From contig CM026559.1 in the NCBI GenBank assembly GCA_015143295.1, forward strand, positions 18,800,826-18,864,825: 64,000 nt of DNA, in the 5' to 3' direction. Source of the stretch: Tetracentron sinense. Lineage: Eukaryota; Streptophyta; Magnoliopsida; Trochodendrales; Trochodendraceae. Under the pieces are notes generated by a model. The model was not told where the DNA came from. It did not search any database and saw only the letters and a list, made by a program, of their open reading frames with translations. Positions 23,985-33,688 of this stretch are shown one piece after another (the first letter of the stretch is position 1; each line of letters opens with the position of its first letter). The position numbers and the translations under genes were made by a program.

Positions 23985-26147
23985 AATCATGATTATGGAT
24001 TCTAACCATGGTAAAGAGGTCTAAGCAGGACATTTGGACATTTGGCAAGATTTTGAATTTTTTGAAAATTTCTAAAATTTTCCAAGGGTTAAGGGGTGCT
24101 TAACCATTATTAAAAGTTAACCAGAGTTTGGTTAACCCTAGTTAAAGGTCCAAATAGGTCAGGATGGGCCCAAAGAGCATGGCAGGGCTTAGAGTAGCCT
24201 CCTACCTGATTTGGGCCTTGTGCAAAAGTCCAAATTACAGAAGTTCAATAATGGCGATAATAGTATTACCGCCATTACAGAAGCACTTCCAGGGGGTTTT
24301 TACAGGTTTGTGGGTTGAGTTAAGGGTTAACCCCAGAGTCAAGTACCCATAGAGTTGATAAAGGGAAGTGTCGGGAAGGCCCTGGGCCTTTGGTCGGCCC
24401 AGGGGATGGTCTGGAGTGGCCCCATAGTAGGCTGAACACCCTGTGGTTGGTATACTATAATGGCGGTCTACAGTTTACTTGCCATTATGCTAGTCTTGGT
24501 TTCAGACCAATCTAACTGTGCTTAAGCAGCTGGGATGACCCTAGAATGACCAGGGTAGACAAAGGAGGACCTGAGGAGTCCAACCATGGCCCTGAAATGG
24601 ACCAGGGCCCATAAAAAATGGTTATAAAGCTATTGTAATCAAGAGGTACAGGAATGGTTGTAATTATTCTACCGCCATCCTTGAATATTTTCAGAAAATG
24701 ATTTTTTACCTATGGGGGCTGCACCAGGGTGTTCCAGGGGATCCCTCATAGCTCGAGGGACCCTTAGAAGACTAAGGGGAGTGTTGTGCACTAGGGGGCA
24801 TTGATGCCAAGCTTAACAACCTCAAGGGCGTTCCCCATACCTATGAGGAAGGTAATGGGACCCCTGTCCTTGGTTTGGAAATACAAAACAGGAATAAAAA
24901 TAAAGATAAAGGACCCCTAGAGTAGGACCAGGGGTCTTATAATATTCAGACAAAAAGAAGAAAGGGTAGGGGATCCTTCCCTGCCGCTACAGCTTGCTCA
25001 GTGATAGGGGTGGTGCATGGTGGGAGTGCAAAGCTGGGACATGCGTGAGGCAGCCTGGTAAGGCTCCTGGATAGTCTGGGGATCCGCTTAGGGTGGGAGA
25101 CACAGGGGTTTAAATAGAGTTGGAGGGAGACCCAGGGGTAGTCTGGGGTTAACAACATGCATGCTAGACACTGTGGGGGTGGAGCACAGTGGTCCAGGAG
25201 GTGTACTAGCTGAGGAATCCCAGAAATTAGAAAATGTCGGTAATACCATTATCGCCATTACTGAATTAAGCCAAAGAAATAATGGCGGTAATAGTATTAC
25301 CGCCATTATCAATTTTTTTCAAAAATAGCCCAACCTATTCTCACTTGGCATGATACACTGTAGTAGTTACTATTTAAGGTAATGGCGGTAAAGATATTAC
25401 CGCCATTATTGAATTTTGAAATTGGGCCAGTGGACCCCACACCAACGGATCTAAGGGCATGTGGGCCACTGTTTAAAACCACAGAGGTTTTAGGCTCCTG
25501 ATTTTAGGGTTTTTGGATCCTAGGGTTAGAAAAGGGTACCTAGGGTTAGGCTAAGTTTTAGCTAAGGTTTACCTAGGGTTTGACTAGGGTTTGACTAGGG
25601 TATGACTAGAGTTAAGCTAGGGTTTTACCTGGGATTAGGGTATGTTCTAGGGTTAAGCCTTCACCTAGGGTTAGGCGTAGGATTTGATCAGGGTTTATCT
25701 AGGGTTTAGGACTTGACTGGGACTCAGTTGGGGATAACTATGGTTAAAATATTAACCATGGTTAAGGGAGGGTGTAAAAATTGGGTGCTTATAGCTGCCC
25801 CTCTTTGTCGGATAATGCCAAATTGGTAATTGAACGACAAAGACTGGAATCATCCTATTTTTATACTAAGAATGAATTTTAGGAGATGATGATATGCATG
25901 CATGCTGTGCAAGTGGTGGAATGAGTAATGTATCTGCCTATACCTGTAAGAGATATGGGCGAGCTGGGGAAAGTGGAAGTGGTTAGGGCCACTCTCTGGA
26001 GAATAAAGAGTAGCCTGTACTACTTATGTTGGAGATTAATGGATGCTAGAAAAGATGACATATGCTCAAGGCGCTAGCCAAGATTGGTTGCTATGGCATT
26101 ACCTGGAGGTGTTTAGCCAAAACAACTGAAGGACATGTGGGTAGTCA
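23985..26147 (+). repeat. Tat-like Gypsy non-coding region (LTR/3' UTR), with hairpins and TTTAGGG-like words
   Basis: No gene seen. It continues the sequence before the solo LTR. It holds five or six diverged hairpins built on AATGGCGGTAAT / ATTACCGCCATT (24249-25410), a stretch rich in CTAGGGTTTGA-like words (25500-25720) and a Tat-type segment with TGTAAAAATTGGGTGCTTATA at 25771-25791. Element E starts at 26148. Confidence 0.55.
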
Positions 26148-26356
26148 TGTAGAGCCCCGAACTTTTGACATTTATACATGACCCTTCGTAGCCATTTTTC
26201 CTTTAAAGTAATGCAATTAATAAATAAGGAAGAAATTGGAAATTCTGAAATGTCAGAAATGTTCGTTTTCGAAGTACGAACCCAACGCAAGTTGAATCGT
26301 CGAAATCGGATGAACGAGTCAAAAGTTATGGCCAAAACAGTTTGGACCTGCAGACC

Positions 26357-26544
26357 ACCGATCGCTCGGTCCATGGAGCGATCGATCGGTCCAAAACCGA
26401 TCGCTCGGAGGCTATCGACTGGTCGAGATTTTACTATGGGGAAGTTTTCCAGAGAGTGAAATTTCAACCGATCGCTCGGTTATGAAACCGATCGATCGGT
26501 AGGCAACCGATCGATCGGTCATTAACACCGATCGCTCGGTCCTC
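26357..26544 (+). repeat. ACCGATCGATCGGT palindrome block in 5' LTR of E
   Basis: Seven palindromes or one-mismatch palindromes (CCGATCGATCGGT, CCGATCGCTCGGT), grouped three and four around GACTGGTCGAGATTTT...CCAGAGAG. The identical block is at 33898-34083. It is CpG- and GATC-rich, unlike the AT-rich surroundings, and lies about 60 bp upstream of the TATA box. Confidence 0.88.
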
Positions 26545-26602
26545 GCGTTTTACAGAATTTTCACTAAGGGCATTTTCGGCATTCGGGTGTTATACCCTTT
26601 CT

Positions 26603-26610
26603 TATATAGG
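26603..26610 (+). promoter_or_regulatory. TATA box of element E 5' LTR
   Basis: TATATAGG, at the same place in the LTR plan as TATAAATA in element A (6228) and TATAAATAG in D (18767). Downstream is purine-rich sequence (GAGAGATAGAGAGAAAGG), usual for a plant 5' leader. The 3' LTR copy is at 34144. Confidence 0.6.
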
Positions 26611-27547
26611 ATTGCCCGAGCCTTTAGGGCTCATTCTCAACCCTTAGAGTCTTTTGAGAGATAGAGAGAAAGGAGAAGGTTTTCCTAAACCTAGGGTTTT
26701 CATTTTTGAAGAGAAATCAAAGGGGTTTGAGACCCTAGATCATCCTCAAGCACGTTTTCCTTCAAGATCTCGGCTCAAGCTCGGGTGGAGCTCGTGTTCC
26801 AAGCTAGGGCAGCAACTCACGGTCGTTTGGAAGAGGGGTTTCTTCCTCATCTTTTCAAGGTCGGTACTTCTTACTACCCTCCTAGTTATAGCTTCTCTTT
26901 TCCTTTATTTTCTTCTTGTTTTCCTTCTCATGTATATGTGTTATGAGATTGGTGGTATGAATGGTGAATGGAGATGGATGTTGGCGAATGGATGCCGTGT
27001 GGATGATGTGATGAACGAATGGGAAAGGGCATTTTACTAATAACGAACATACAAGTGTGATGTGAGCATAACCCACATAGAAAAGCATGATTTAGGTTTA
27101 AGTGAATAATGAACACACCACATGTTTGATGAAATGTCAAGGTGAATAAAATAAATGATAAATTAAGGGAACCCATGTTTAATTGCTCTTGAAATTGTTA
27201 GGGTTCATGATAGTGTGTTTCTTACATTTCTTAAAATGTGTAGATTATTAATTTCTTAAATTGTTATATGCTATGCCATGTGAATCACTCCAAATTGTCA
27301 TATTTAATTCCAAATGCAAGTATGCACACGATCTCACGAGCACGCATGAAATGACGTGATTTACCGATGTTTTGAGTATGGGACGTAGAGGTGGGGCATA
27401 TCCTAAGATATGTTTCACTTCGCTTTTGACAAGGGCAAGACAATCATGCATTGCATAGGGAAAGGTCTCCCATCCCCTCGCATGACATGCATAGCATCGC
27501 ATGACACGCATAGCATAGCATGGCATGACACGCATAACATAGCATCA

Positions 27548-27760
27548 CACATTCTGCATGGATGCTAGTTGCGACGGGCTATGAACGGCAACTAGGCATT
27601 CACATTCCGCATGGATGCTAGTTGCGACGGGCTATGAACGGCAACTCGGCATTCACATTCTGCATGGATGCTAGTTGCGACGGGCTATGAACGGCAACTA
27701 GGCATACCCATCTGCATATAGGATACTAGTTGTGACGGACTATGAACGGCAACTAGGCAT
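27548..27760 (+). repeat. 53-bp tandem repeat in LTR of E
   Basis: Four units, the last one diverged, built on GCATGGATGCTAGTTGCGAC and GGGCTATGAACGGCAACTAG. TTGC and GCAA parts give each unit a hairpin. It lies between the donor-like and acceptor-like sites; other subfamilies have unrelated tandem repeats at this place. The copy in the 3' LTR is at about 35089-35301. Confidence 0.88.
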
Positions 27761-28090
27761 GTGAACATGTTTAAATTATGAACAAGCAAGCATGATACCC
27801 GCATGACACGCATGACATGACATGACACGCATGATATGACAAGATAAGACAACATAACAAGTTTCAAGCACGAAAATGGTATTTTCAAGTCAAGTCAAGT
27901 GCACGACGTTTTCAAGAGGTTTCATCGGCTTTCTACGAAATACAAGCATGATTATAAATTGTTTTGCTTCCTTGTATGATATAAATTGTTCATGTTCTAT
28001 ATATGCAACTTGCTTCCTCCTTTATGTATGCTATGACTGTTGGTTAGTGCTTAGTACCCGCTGAGTATTCCATGCTCAGCCGTACTTCTT

Positions 28091-28210
28091 ATGTCGGCAG
28101 GTGACGGCGGAGCAGCTGCTCCATTTGATATCTGTGCTCCGAGTCCATGGGTGGAGGAGGAGTACGTCGAGGAGCCTTTTGAGGAACCTCCAGTAGAGGG
28201 TTACCATTAG
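28091..28210 (+). CDS. LTR mini-ORF, element E 5' LTR
   Basis: 39 codons from ATGTCGGCAGGT to TAG: PFDIC, then PWVEEEYVEE, then an acidic, proline-containing tail ending EGYH. It lies in the transcribed part of the LTR upstream of the primer site, so it would be a leader ORF of the genomic RNA. The 3' LTR copy is 35643-35762. No recognised domain. It may be translated as an upstream ORF, be an exon after splicing at the GGCAG/GT site, or be a relict. Confidence 0.5.
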   Translation: MSAGDGGAAAPFDICAPSPWVEEEYVEEPFEEPPVEGYH

Positions 28211-28868
28211 GTGGTTGTAGATTCTGAGTGGATTAGCTGTGGGTGAGATGAGAGATTATATCCATGTATTTTGGCGGGTCTGTCCGCACTTTCTTCTGGT
28301 TACTTTTTGTATAAACTTGGACCATATGTATATACTTAGAGGTTTGTTAGACTTCCGCTGTGTTTTATAGTTATGTTTCCGCTATAATGTCCTCTATTGT
28401 ATATGCTCTGTGGGTTTTTGCAGGTTGGTTTGTCAAGCAAGTCATGTAAGTCATGATTGAGTCGTCCAAGATTCACTCTAACTCCTAGGGTGGGTTTTGG
28501 GACGCGACAGAAGTGGTATCAAAGCTTAGGCTTTAGGTCTCTAGGGTCACTTAGAATCTTATACCACGGCTTGACAAGAGCATATGTTAGGAAACAAGTT
28601 AGGAAGAAGGTAAGTCGGAAGAGAGTCTTGATCCACGTATAAGACTAAACTTTAGTCTTAGTCTAAAATGGTTGCTTTAACCAAGTACGGGTCCTAGGTA
28701 CGCTAGAACACTAAAGTATAAGTATAATGTGATGAATACTCTGATGACTTGATGTGATGTATATTAGTATTATACAACTAATACAAATTGAATTATTGTG
28801 AAATGACATTGAAGTAAACTGTGGTTTTAGCGAGACTCATGTGGTGCTATTGTTCTCAGGACTTAGTC

Positions 28869-30128
28869 ATGAGGCGGGGCACACGGGGTCGTGGACCACA
28901 CACCAGAGCTTCATCTTCTTCCAGAGATGAGGATGAGCAGCCGGACCTCTCCCAGGTCTTAGGCTCTATTGCTGAGACACTCGCCATCCTGGCGGCTCGG
29001 CAAACTATACCGGCATCAGCGGCACCTACTCCACTGCCCGCAGCTCCAGTACATCGTACAGCTGGAGTTGAGGCATTCAGGAGATTGAGGCCTCCATCCT
29101 TCCATGGGAGTGTGGACCCTCTTGCTGCGGAGGCGTGGATCCTCCAGATGGAGAAGATTTTTGCAGTCCTCTCGCCTACAGAGGAGGATAGAGTAGCATG
29201 GGCAGTTTTCATGCTAGAGGGTGAAGCCCACCATTGGTGGTTGTCCGCATTGAGGACGCGAGACTTGACCATGCAGGGTCAACCTTGGACTTGGGAGGAG
29301 TTCAAGGATACTTTTTACAAGAAGTATTTTCCGATCGGTGCACGGGAAAAGAAAGAGAGAGAATTCATCAACCTTGAGCAAGGTTCGATGTCTGTGGCTG
29401 CCTATGAGGCCAAGTTCTCGGAGCTATCACGCTTCGCGACACATATGATTGCCACCGAGGCAATGAAGGCGAGGAGGTTTGAGCAAGGGCTCAAGGATGT
29501 CATCATGGAGAAAGTGTCGGTTTTCAGGCACGCCACTTACGCCGAAGTAGTGGATAAGGCCTTATTGGTTGAGGCCAATTCTGAAGCGGTGTCTAAGAAG
29601 AGAGAGTTGGCGAGAGGCCAAGCCAGTAGTTCAGCACCTCCAGAGAGGCGGGCTCGTACCGGCCCTTATCAGTATACATGGCCAGCACCACCGATGAGGC
29701 CGACTTATGCGGCCCCAGCACCACGGCAGTACGTGCCACAGGCACCTCGACCTCAGGCTCTCCCGGCCCCATGGCCAGTTGTACCTCAGGTGGCGAGATA
29801 TGCTCCACCTCAGGCCCCTCCTACCCGCACACATGAGGCCTGCCCTTCATGCGGCCGACGGCACCCAGCTGGGGATTGCCTAAGAGCATCGGGTGGATGT
29901 TTTCACTGTGGTCGCCAGGGCCACGTGATCAGGGATTGCCCTACCCGGCATTTACCAGGCCAGTCTCAGGGGATTAGGCCACCAGCACGCCCAGCAGGAT
30001 CATATCAGGCGTCATCTCAGACTACCCGGTCTACACCTCAGTCTCGCCAGGCGAACCAGGGGCGAGTTTTTGCCTTGACAGAGGGTGATGCACTTGCATC
30101 TGACGATGTGGTGCAAGGTACGCGTTAG
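28869..30128 (+). CDS. gag: Gag polyprotein, element E
   Basis: 419 codons from the ATG at 28869 (MRRGTRGRGPHTR), chosen by conservation with A and G; the open frame runs further upstream to 28821. The retrotransposon gag domain covers about residues 75-210 (EAHHWW, FYKKYFPIGAREKKEREF, EQGSMSVAAYEAKFSELSRF). A proline/alanine-rich linker follows (about 250-325), then two zinc knuckles CPSCGRRHPAGDC and CFHCGRQGHVIRDC. The frame closes just inside the spacer that precedes pol. Confidence 0.92.
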   Translation: MRRGTRGRGPHTRASSSSRDEDEQPDLSQVLGSIAETLAILAARQTIPASAAPTPLPAAPVHRTAGVEAFRRLRPPSFHGSVDPLAAEAWILQMEKIFAVLSPTEEDRVAWAVFMLEGEAHHWWLSALRTRDLTMQGQPWTWEEFKDTFYKKYFPIGAREKKEREFINLEQGSMSVAAYEAKFSELSRFATHMIATEAMKARRFEQGLKDVIMEKVSVFRHATYAEVVDKALLVEANSEAVSKKRELARGQASSSAPPERRARTGPYQYTWPAPPMRPTYAAPAPRQYVPQAPRPQALPAPWPVVPQVARYAPPQAPPTRTHEACPSCGRRHPAGDCLRASGGCFHCGRQGHVIRDCPTRHLPGQSQGIRPPARPAGSYQASSQTTRSTPQSRQANQGRVFALTEGDALASDDVVQGTR

Positions 30129-30261
30129 GAGTTATTTTCCTTATTCGTGATTGTTGTGTTATGTTTTATTCCTCGTGTACGTAGTTGGTATGCTATATAT
30201 ATATTTACTTACGTGTATACACTGTTGAGGCTTGAATTGACGTAACTAGCTAAAATTTCAG
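30118..30261 (+). other. Intron-like spacer between gag and pol, element E
   Basis: 144 bp starting GTACGCG and ending TTTCAG, AT-rich with TATATATATAT in the middle. The flanking coding ends are conserved with element A, while the spacer itself differs except near its two ends, as expected of an intron or other excised spacer. Confidence 0.55.
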
Positions 30262-30284
30262 GAACCCTACTAGTCAATGAGTAT

Positions 30285-33200
30285 TTGGCTCGAGTGTTGA
30301 TTGATACCGGGTCTACTCATTCGTTTGTCTCGCCGAGTTTTTCAGAAGGCTTTTCTGGGGAGCCAAGTCAGCTGGAACCGGAGTTATCCATTTCGACTCC
30401 TCTTGGCAAAACAGTATTGGCAGATAAAGTGTATAGAAATGGTGTGGTCCAAGTTGGAAGCCACGAGTTGGCGGTTGATCTCATCGTCCTTGGATTCCAA
30501 GACTTTGATGTTATTTTGGGAATGGATTGGTTAGCAGCACATCATGGGCATGTAGCTTGCTTTGAGAAAATGGTACTCTTCAAGCCAGTAGAAGGAAAAC
30601 CATTCCACTTTCGCGGGTTGAAAAGCAGATCCATTGCTCGTTTTGCGGCGTTGGGCGTAGCTAACCCCGAGGCAAAGGACTCATCAACTATTCCGGTTGT
30701 GAGTGAGTTCCTGGATGTATTTCCAGAGGAGTTGCCAGGATTGCCTCCAGACAGGGAGATTGAGTTTATGATCGAGCTTGCACCAGGCACAGCTCCTGTT
30801 TGCAGGGCTCCGTATAGAATGGCCCCTATTGAACTCAAAGAGTTAAAGGCTCAGTTGGAAGAATTACAAAGCCTTGGCTTCATTCGACCAAGTGTCTCAC
30901 CGTGGGGTGCCCCAGTGTTGTTTGTCAAGAAGAAAGATGGTTCGATGCGGATGTGTGTCGATTACCGGCAATTGAACAAAGTCACTATAAAGAATAGGTA
31001 TCCATTGCCTAGGATTGACGACTTGTTCGATCAGTTGAAGGGAGCAAGATTTTTCTCAAAGATAGATCTTCGATCGGGTTATCACCAGTTGAAGATTAAG
31101 GTGGAAGATGTTCCCAAAACTGCTTTCAGGACTCGATATGGGCACTATGAGTTCTTGGTGATGCCTTTTGGTCTCACGAACGCGCCGGCAGCCTTTATGG
31201 ATTTGATGAACCGGGTGTTCCGACTATACCTAGATCGGTGCGTGATTGTATTTGTTGATGACATTTTGGTCTATTCCCAGACACGGGAAGATCACATACG
31301 CGACCTTCGCCTCGCATTGGAAATGTTAAGAGAGCACAAGCTATACGCCAAAATTAGCAAGTGTGAGTTTTGGTTGGAAGAGGTGGCATTCCTAGGCCAC
31401 GTTGTTTCCGCGGAAGGCATCTCCGTTGATCCGAAGAAGATAGAAGCTGTTATGAGTTGGGCGAGGCCCAAGAGTGTTACTGAGATACGCAGCTTTCTTG
31501 GACTGGCAGGCTACTACAGGAGATTCGTAGAGGGTTTCTCTAGCATTGCAGCACCGCTTACTCACCTGACAAGGAAGAATGCGAAGTTTGTTTGGAGCGA
31601 CAAGTGTGAGGTCAGTTTCACGGAACTGAAGAAGAGGCTTACTACAGCTCCTGTCCTTACAGTTCCATCTGGACCTCTTGGGTATGAGGTGTACAGTGAT
31701 GCCTCACACGTTGGACTTGGATGTGTGCTTATGCAACACAAGAAGGTCATTGCCTATGCATCGAGGCAATTGAAGGAGCATGAGAAGAATTACCCCACGC
31801 ACGACTTAGAGCTTGCCGCTGTCGTGTTTGCGCTCAAGATCTGGCGACATTACTTATACGGGGTGGAATTCTATGTGTATACGGATCACAAGAGTCTCAA
31901 ATACCTCTTTTCCCAAAAGGAATTGAATCTAAGGCAACGGCGTTGGATGGAATTCCTGAAGGACTATGATTGTACCATTCAATACCACCCGGGTAAAGCA
32001 AATGTAGTGGCTGATGCTTTGAGTAGAAGACCTCAGGGGTTGTTAGCACACATGTTGGTTCAAGAATGGAAGCTGCTCGAAGATTTGGCAAATCTGGACA
32101 TCAGTGTGAATAACTCTGTCCGTGGTCCTACCTTGGCAAATGTTACGGTTCGGCCATACATTATAGATTTGATCCAAGAGTATCAAGCCATGGATGCGGA
32201 ATTGTTGGCTTTCCGGGACAAGGAAGTTGCCAAGGGCAGTGAAGACTTTTCTCTCACTAGTCGGGGTGCTATCACATTCAAGGGAAGGCTGTGCGTCCCA
32301 GCCAATGCAGACCTTCGAAGAGAGATTTTGGATGAAGCACACCGTTCGAAGTACACAGTGCATCCAGGGGGTACAAAGATGTACCGGAACCTCAAGAGTC
32401 ACTTTTGGTGGCGGAATATGAAGAGGGAGGTTGCGGAATATGTAGCACGGTGCTTGGTGTGCCAACAGGTGAAAGCAGAACACATGCGGCCCGCCGGTCT
32501 ATTGCATTCCCTTCCTATTCCCGAGTGGAAATGGGAGAACATATCCATGGATTTCATAGTTGGCTTGCCAAAGACGGCAAGGGGTTCAGATGCGATATGG
32601 GTAGTAGTGGATCGTTTGACGAAGTCCGCTCACTTCTTGCCTTACCGAACTATTTTCAACTCTAGTCAGTTAGCTGCTTTGTACATCAAGGAAGTGGTGA
32701 GGTTGCACGGAGTGCCTGTCAGTATTGTGTCGGATCGGGATCCAAGATTCACATCACGATTCTGGAAAAGTTTTCAAGAAGCTATGGGTTCCCGACTTGA
32801 TTTCAGCACTGCTTTTCATCCACAAACGGATGGACAAACCGAGAGGGTGAACCAAGTAATAGAAGATATGCTTCGGGCTTGTATGCTGGATTTCAAAGGC
32901 AGTTGGGAAGAGCACTTGCCTTTGGTGGAGTTCGCCTACAACAATAGCTATCAGGCGAGTATCCAAATGGCTCCGTTCGAGGCTTTGTATGGGCGAAGCT
33001 GCAGGTCTCCTCTCTACTGGGATGAGGTAGGAGAAAGAAAAGTACTTGGTCCGGAGTTGATTGAGCAAACTGCTAGTATAGTCAAGATCATCCGGGATCG
33101 GTTGAAAGCCGCTCAAGATCGCCAAAAGAGCTATGCAGACACGCGCCGCAGGGACTTGGAATTTCAAGTAGGGGATCGAGTCTTTGTGAAAGTATCTCCT

Positions 33201-33587
33201 AGCAAAGGGATTATGAGATTCGGCAAAAGAGGCAAGCTTAGTCCTCGCTATGTTGGACTGTTTGAGATTATCACGCGGGTTGGTGAAGTTGCTTATCGAG
33301 TAGCTCTTCCACCTTACATGGCCGCGGTTCACAACGTTTTCCACGTGTCTATGCTTCGAAAGTACATTGCGGACCCTTCGCATATACTAGAATTGGAACC
33401 GTTGGAAATTCGAGAAGATCTCACGTTGGTTGAGAAGCCGATTCACATATTGGATCGGAGAGATCAAGTGCTTCGCAACAAGACAATCCCTTTGGTTCTT
33501 GTGCAATGGAAACACCATGCTCGGGAAGAAGCTACATGGGAGCGTGAAGCCGAAGTCAAAGCGAAGTACCCGGAATTGTTTGAATGA
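30285..33587 (+). CDS. pol: Pol polyprotein with chromodomain, element E
   Basis: 1100 codons from a TTG, with no in-frame ATG ahead of the protease. Protease DTG near residues 7-9; RT with FVDDILVYS near 323; RNase [10 protein letters not shown] near 470; integrase zinc domain HRSKYTVHP...[11 protein letters not shown] near 690-730; catalytic D756, D817 and E853, giving DD35E; GPY/F-type region ([11 protein letters not shown]) near 985-995; chromodomain [17 protein letters not shown] near 1070-1090. Length and order match Tekay/Del-like chromoviruses. The frame looks whole. Confidence 0.94.
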   Translation: MARVLIDTGSTHSFVSPSFSEGFSGEPSQLEPELSISTPLGKTVLADKVYRNGVVQVGSHELAVDLIVLGFQDFDVILGMDWLAAHHGHVACFEKMVLFKPVEGKPFHFRGLKSRSIARFAALGVANPEAKDSSTIPVVSEFLDVFPEELPGLPPDREIEFMIELAPGTAPVCRAPYRMAPIELKELKAQLEELQSLGFIRPSVSPWGAPVLFVKKKDGSMRMCVDYRQLNKVTIKNRYPLPRIDDLFDQLKGARFFSKIDLRSGYHQLKIKVEDVPKTAFRTRYGHYEFLVMPFGLTNAPAAFMDLMNRVFRLYLDRCVIVFVDDILVYSQTREDHIRDLRLALEMLREHKLYAKISKCEFWLEEVAFLGHVVSAEGISVDPKKIEAVMSWARPKSVTEIRSFLGLAGYYRRFVEGFSSIAAPLTHLTRKNAKFVWSDKCEVSFTELKKRLTTAPVLTVPSGPLGYEVYSDASHVGLGCVLMQHKKVIAYASRQLKEHEKNYPTHDLELAAVVFALKIWRHYLYGVEFYVYTDHKSLKYLFSQKELNLRQRRWMEFLKDYDCTIQYHPGKANVVADALSRRPQGLLAHMLVQEWKLLEDLANLDISVNNSVRGPTLANVTVRPYIIDLIQEYQAMDAELLAFRDKEVAKGSEDFSLTSRGAITFKGRLCVPANADLRREILDEAHRSKYTVHPGGTKMYRNLKSHFWWRNMKREVAEYVARCLVCQQVKAEHMRPAGLLHSLPIPEWKWENISMDFIVGLPKTARGSDAIWVVVDRLTKSAHFLPYRTIFNSSQLAALYIKEVVRLHGVPVSIVSDRDPRFTSRFWKSFQEAMGSRLDFSTAFHPQTDGQTERVNQVIEDMLRACMLDFKGSWEEHLPLVEFAYNNSYQASIQMAPFEALYGRSCRSPLYWDEVGERKVLGPELIEQTASIVKIIRDRLKAAQDRQKSYADTRRRDLEFQVGDRVFVKVSPSKGIMRFGKRGKLSPRYVGLFEIITRVGEVAYRVALPPYMAAVHNVFHVSMLRKYIADPSHILELEPLEIREDLTLVEKPIHILDRRDQVLRNKTIPLVLVQWKHHAREEATWEREAEVKAKYPELFE

Positions 33588-33652
33588 ATTTTGTATAGGT
33601 TTTGTATATGTAGCTTGTAATATTGTTTGATTCTGTAATGCATGTCTCGTCC

Positions 33653-33688
33653 AAATTTCGAGGACGAAATTTTTGTAGGGGGGGAGGA
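33653..33688 (+). promoter_or_regulatory. Hairpin plus polypurine tract, element E
   Basis: AAATTTCG-AGGA-CGAAATTT (33653-33672) followed by AGGGGGGGAGGA (33677-33688), directly before the 3' LTR. The hairpin arms are identical in element A, while the nearby bases differ. Confidence 0.85.

Larger units (their letters stand above)
26148..28509 (+). repeat. 5' LTR of element E (2362 bp)
   Basis: Reads TGTAGAGCCCCG...GGGACGCGACA. Parts: conserved head 26148-26340; palindrome block 26357-26544; TATATAGG at 26603-26610; purine-rich early transcribed part; donor-like TTTTCAAG/GTCGGTAC at 26859/26860; a 53-bp tandem repeat at 27548-27760; hairpin CTGAGTATTCCATGCTCAG at 28061-28079; acceptor-like TGTCGGCAG ending at 28100; mini-ORF 28091-28210; and U5. 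If transcription starts near 26635, the RNA leader is about 2.2 kb. Confidence 0.93.

Noticed and set aside
24164-24352. 62-codon frame near a hairpin
   Set aside because: Short, no recognisable domain, in non-coding Tat-like sequence.
25500-25720. Interstitial telomere
   Set aside because: Units are degenerate and spaced irregularly within Tat-like sequence; no clean TTTAGGG run.
26654-27040. 128-codon frame in both LTRs of E starting MRDREKGEG
   Set aside because: It spans the donor-like site and is not kept as a protein in the other LTRs (F and G have shifted or shorter frames), so it is probably chance within the LTR.
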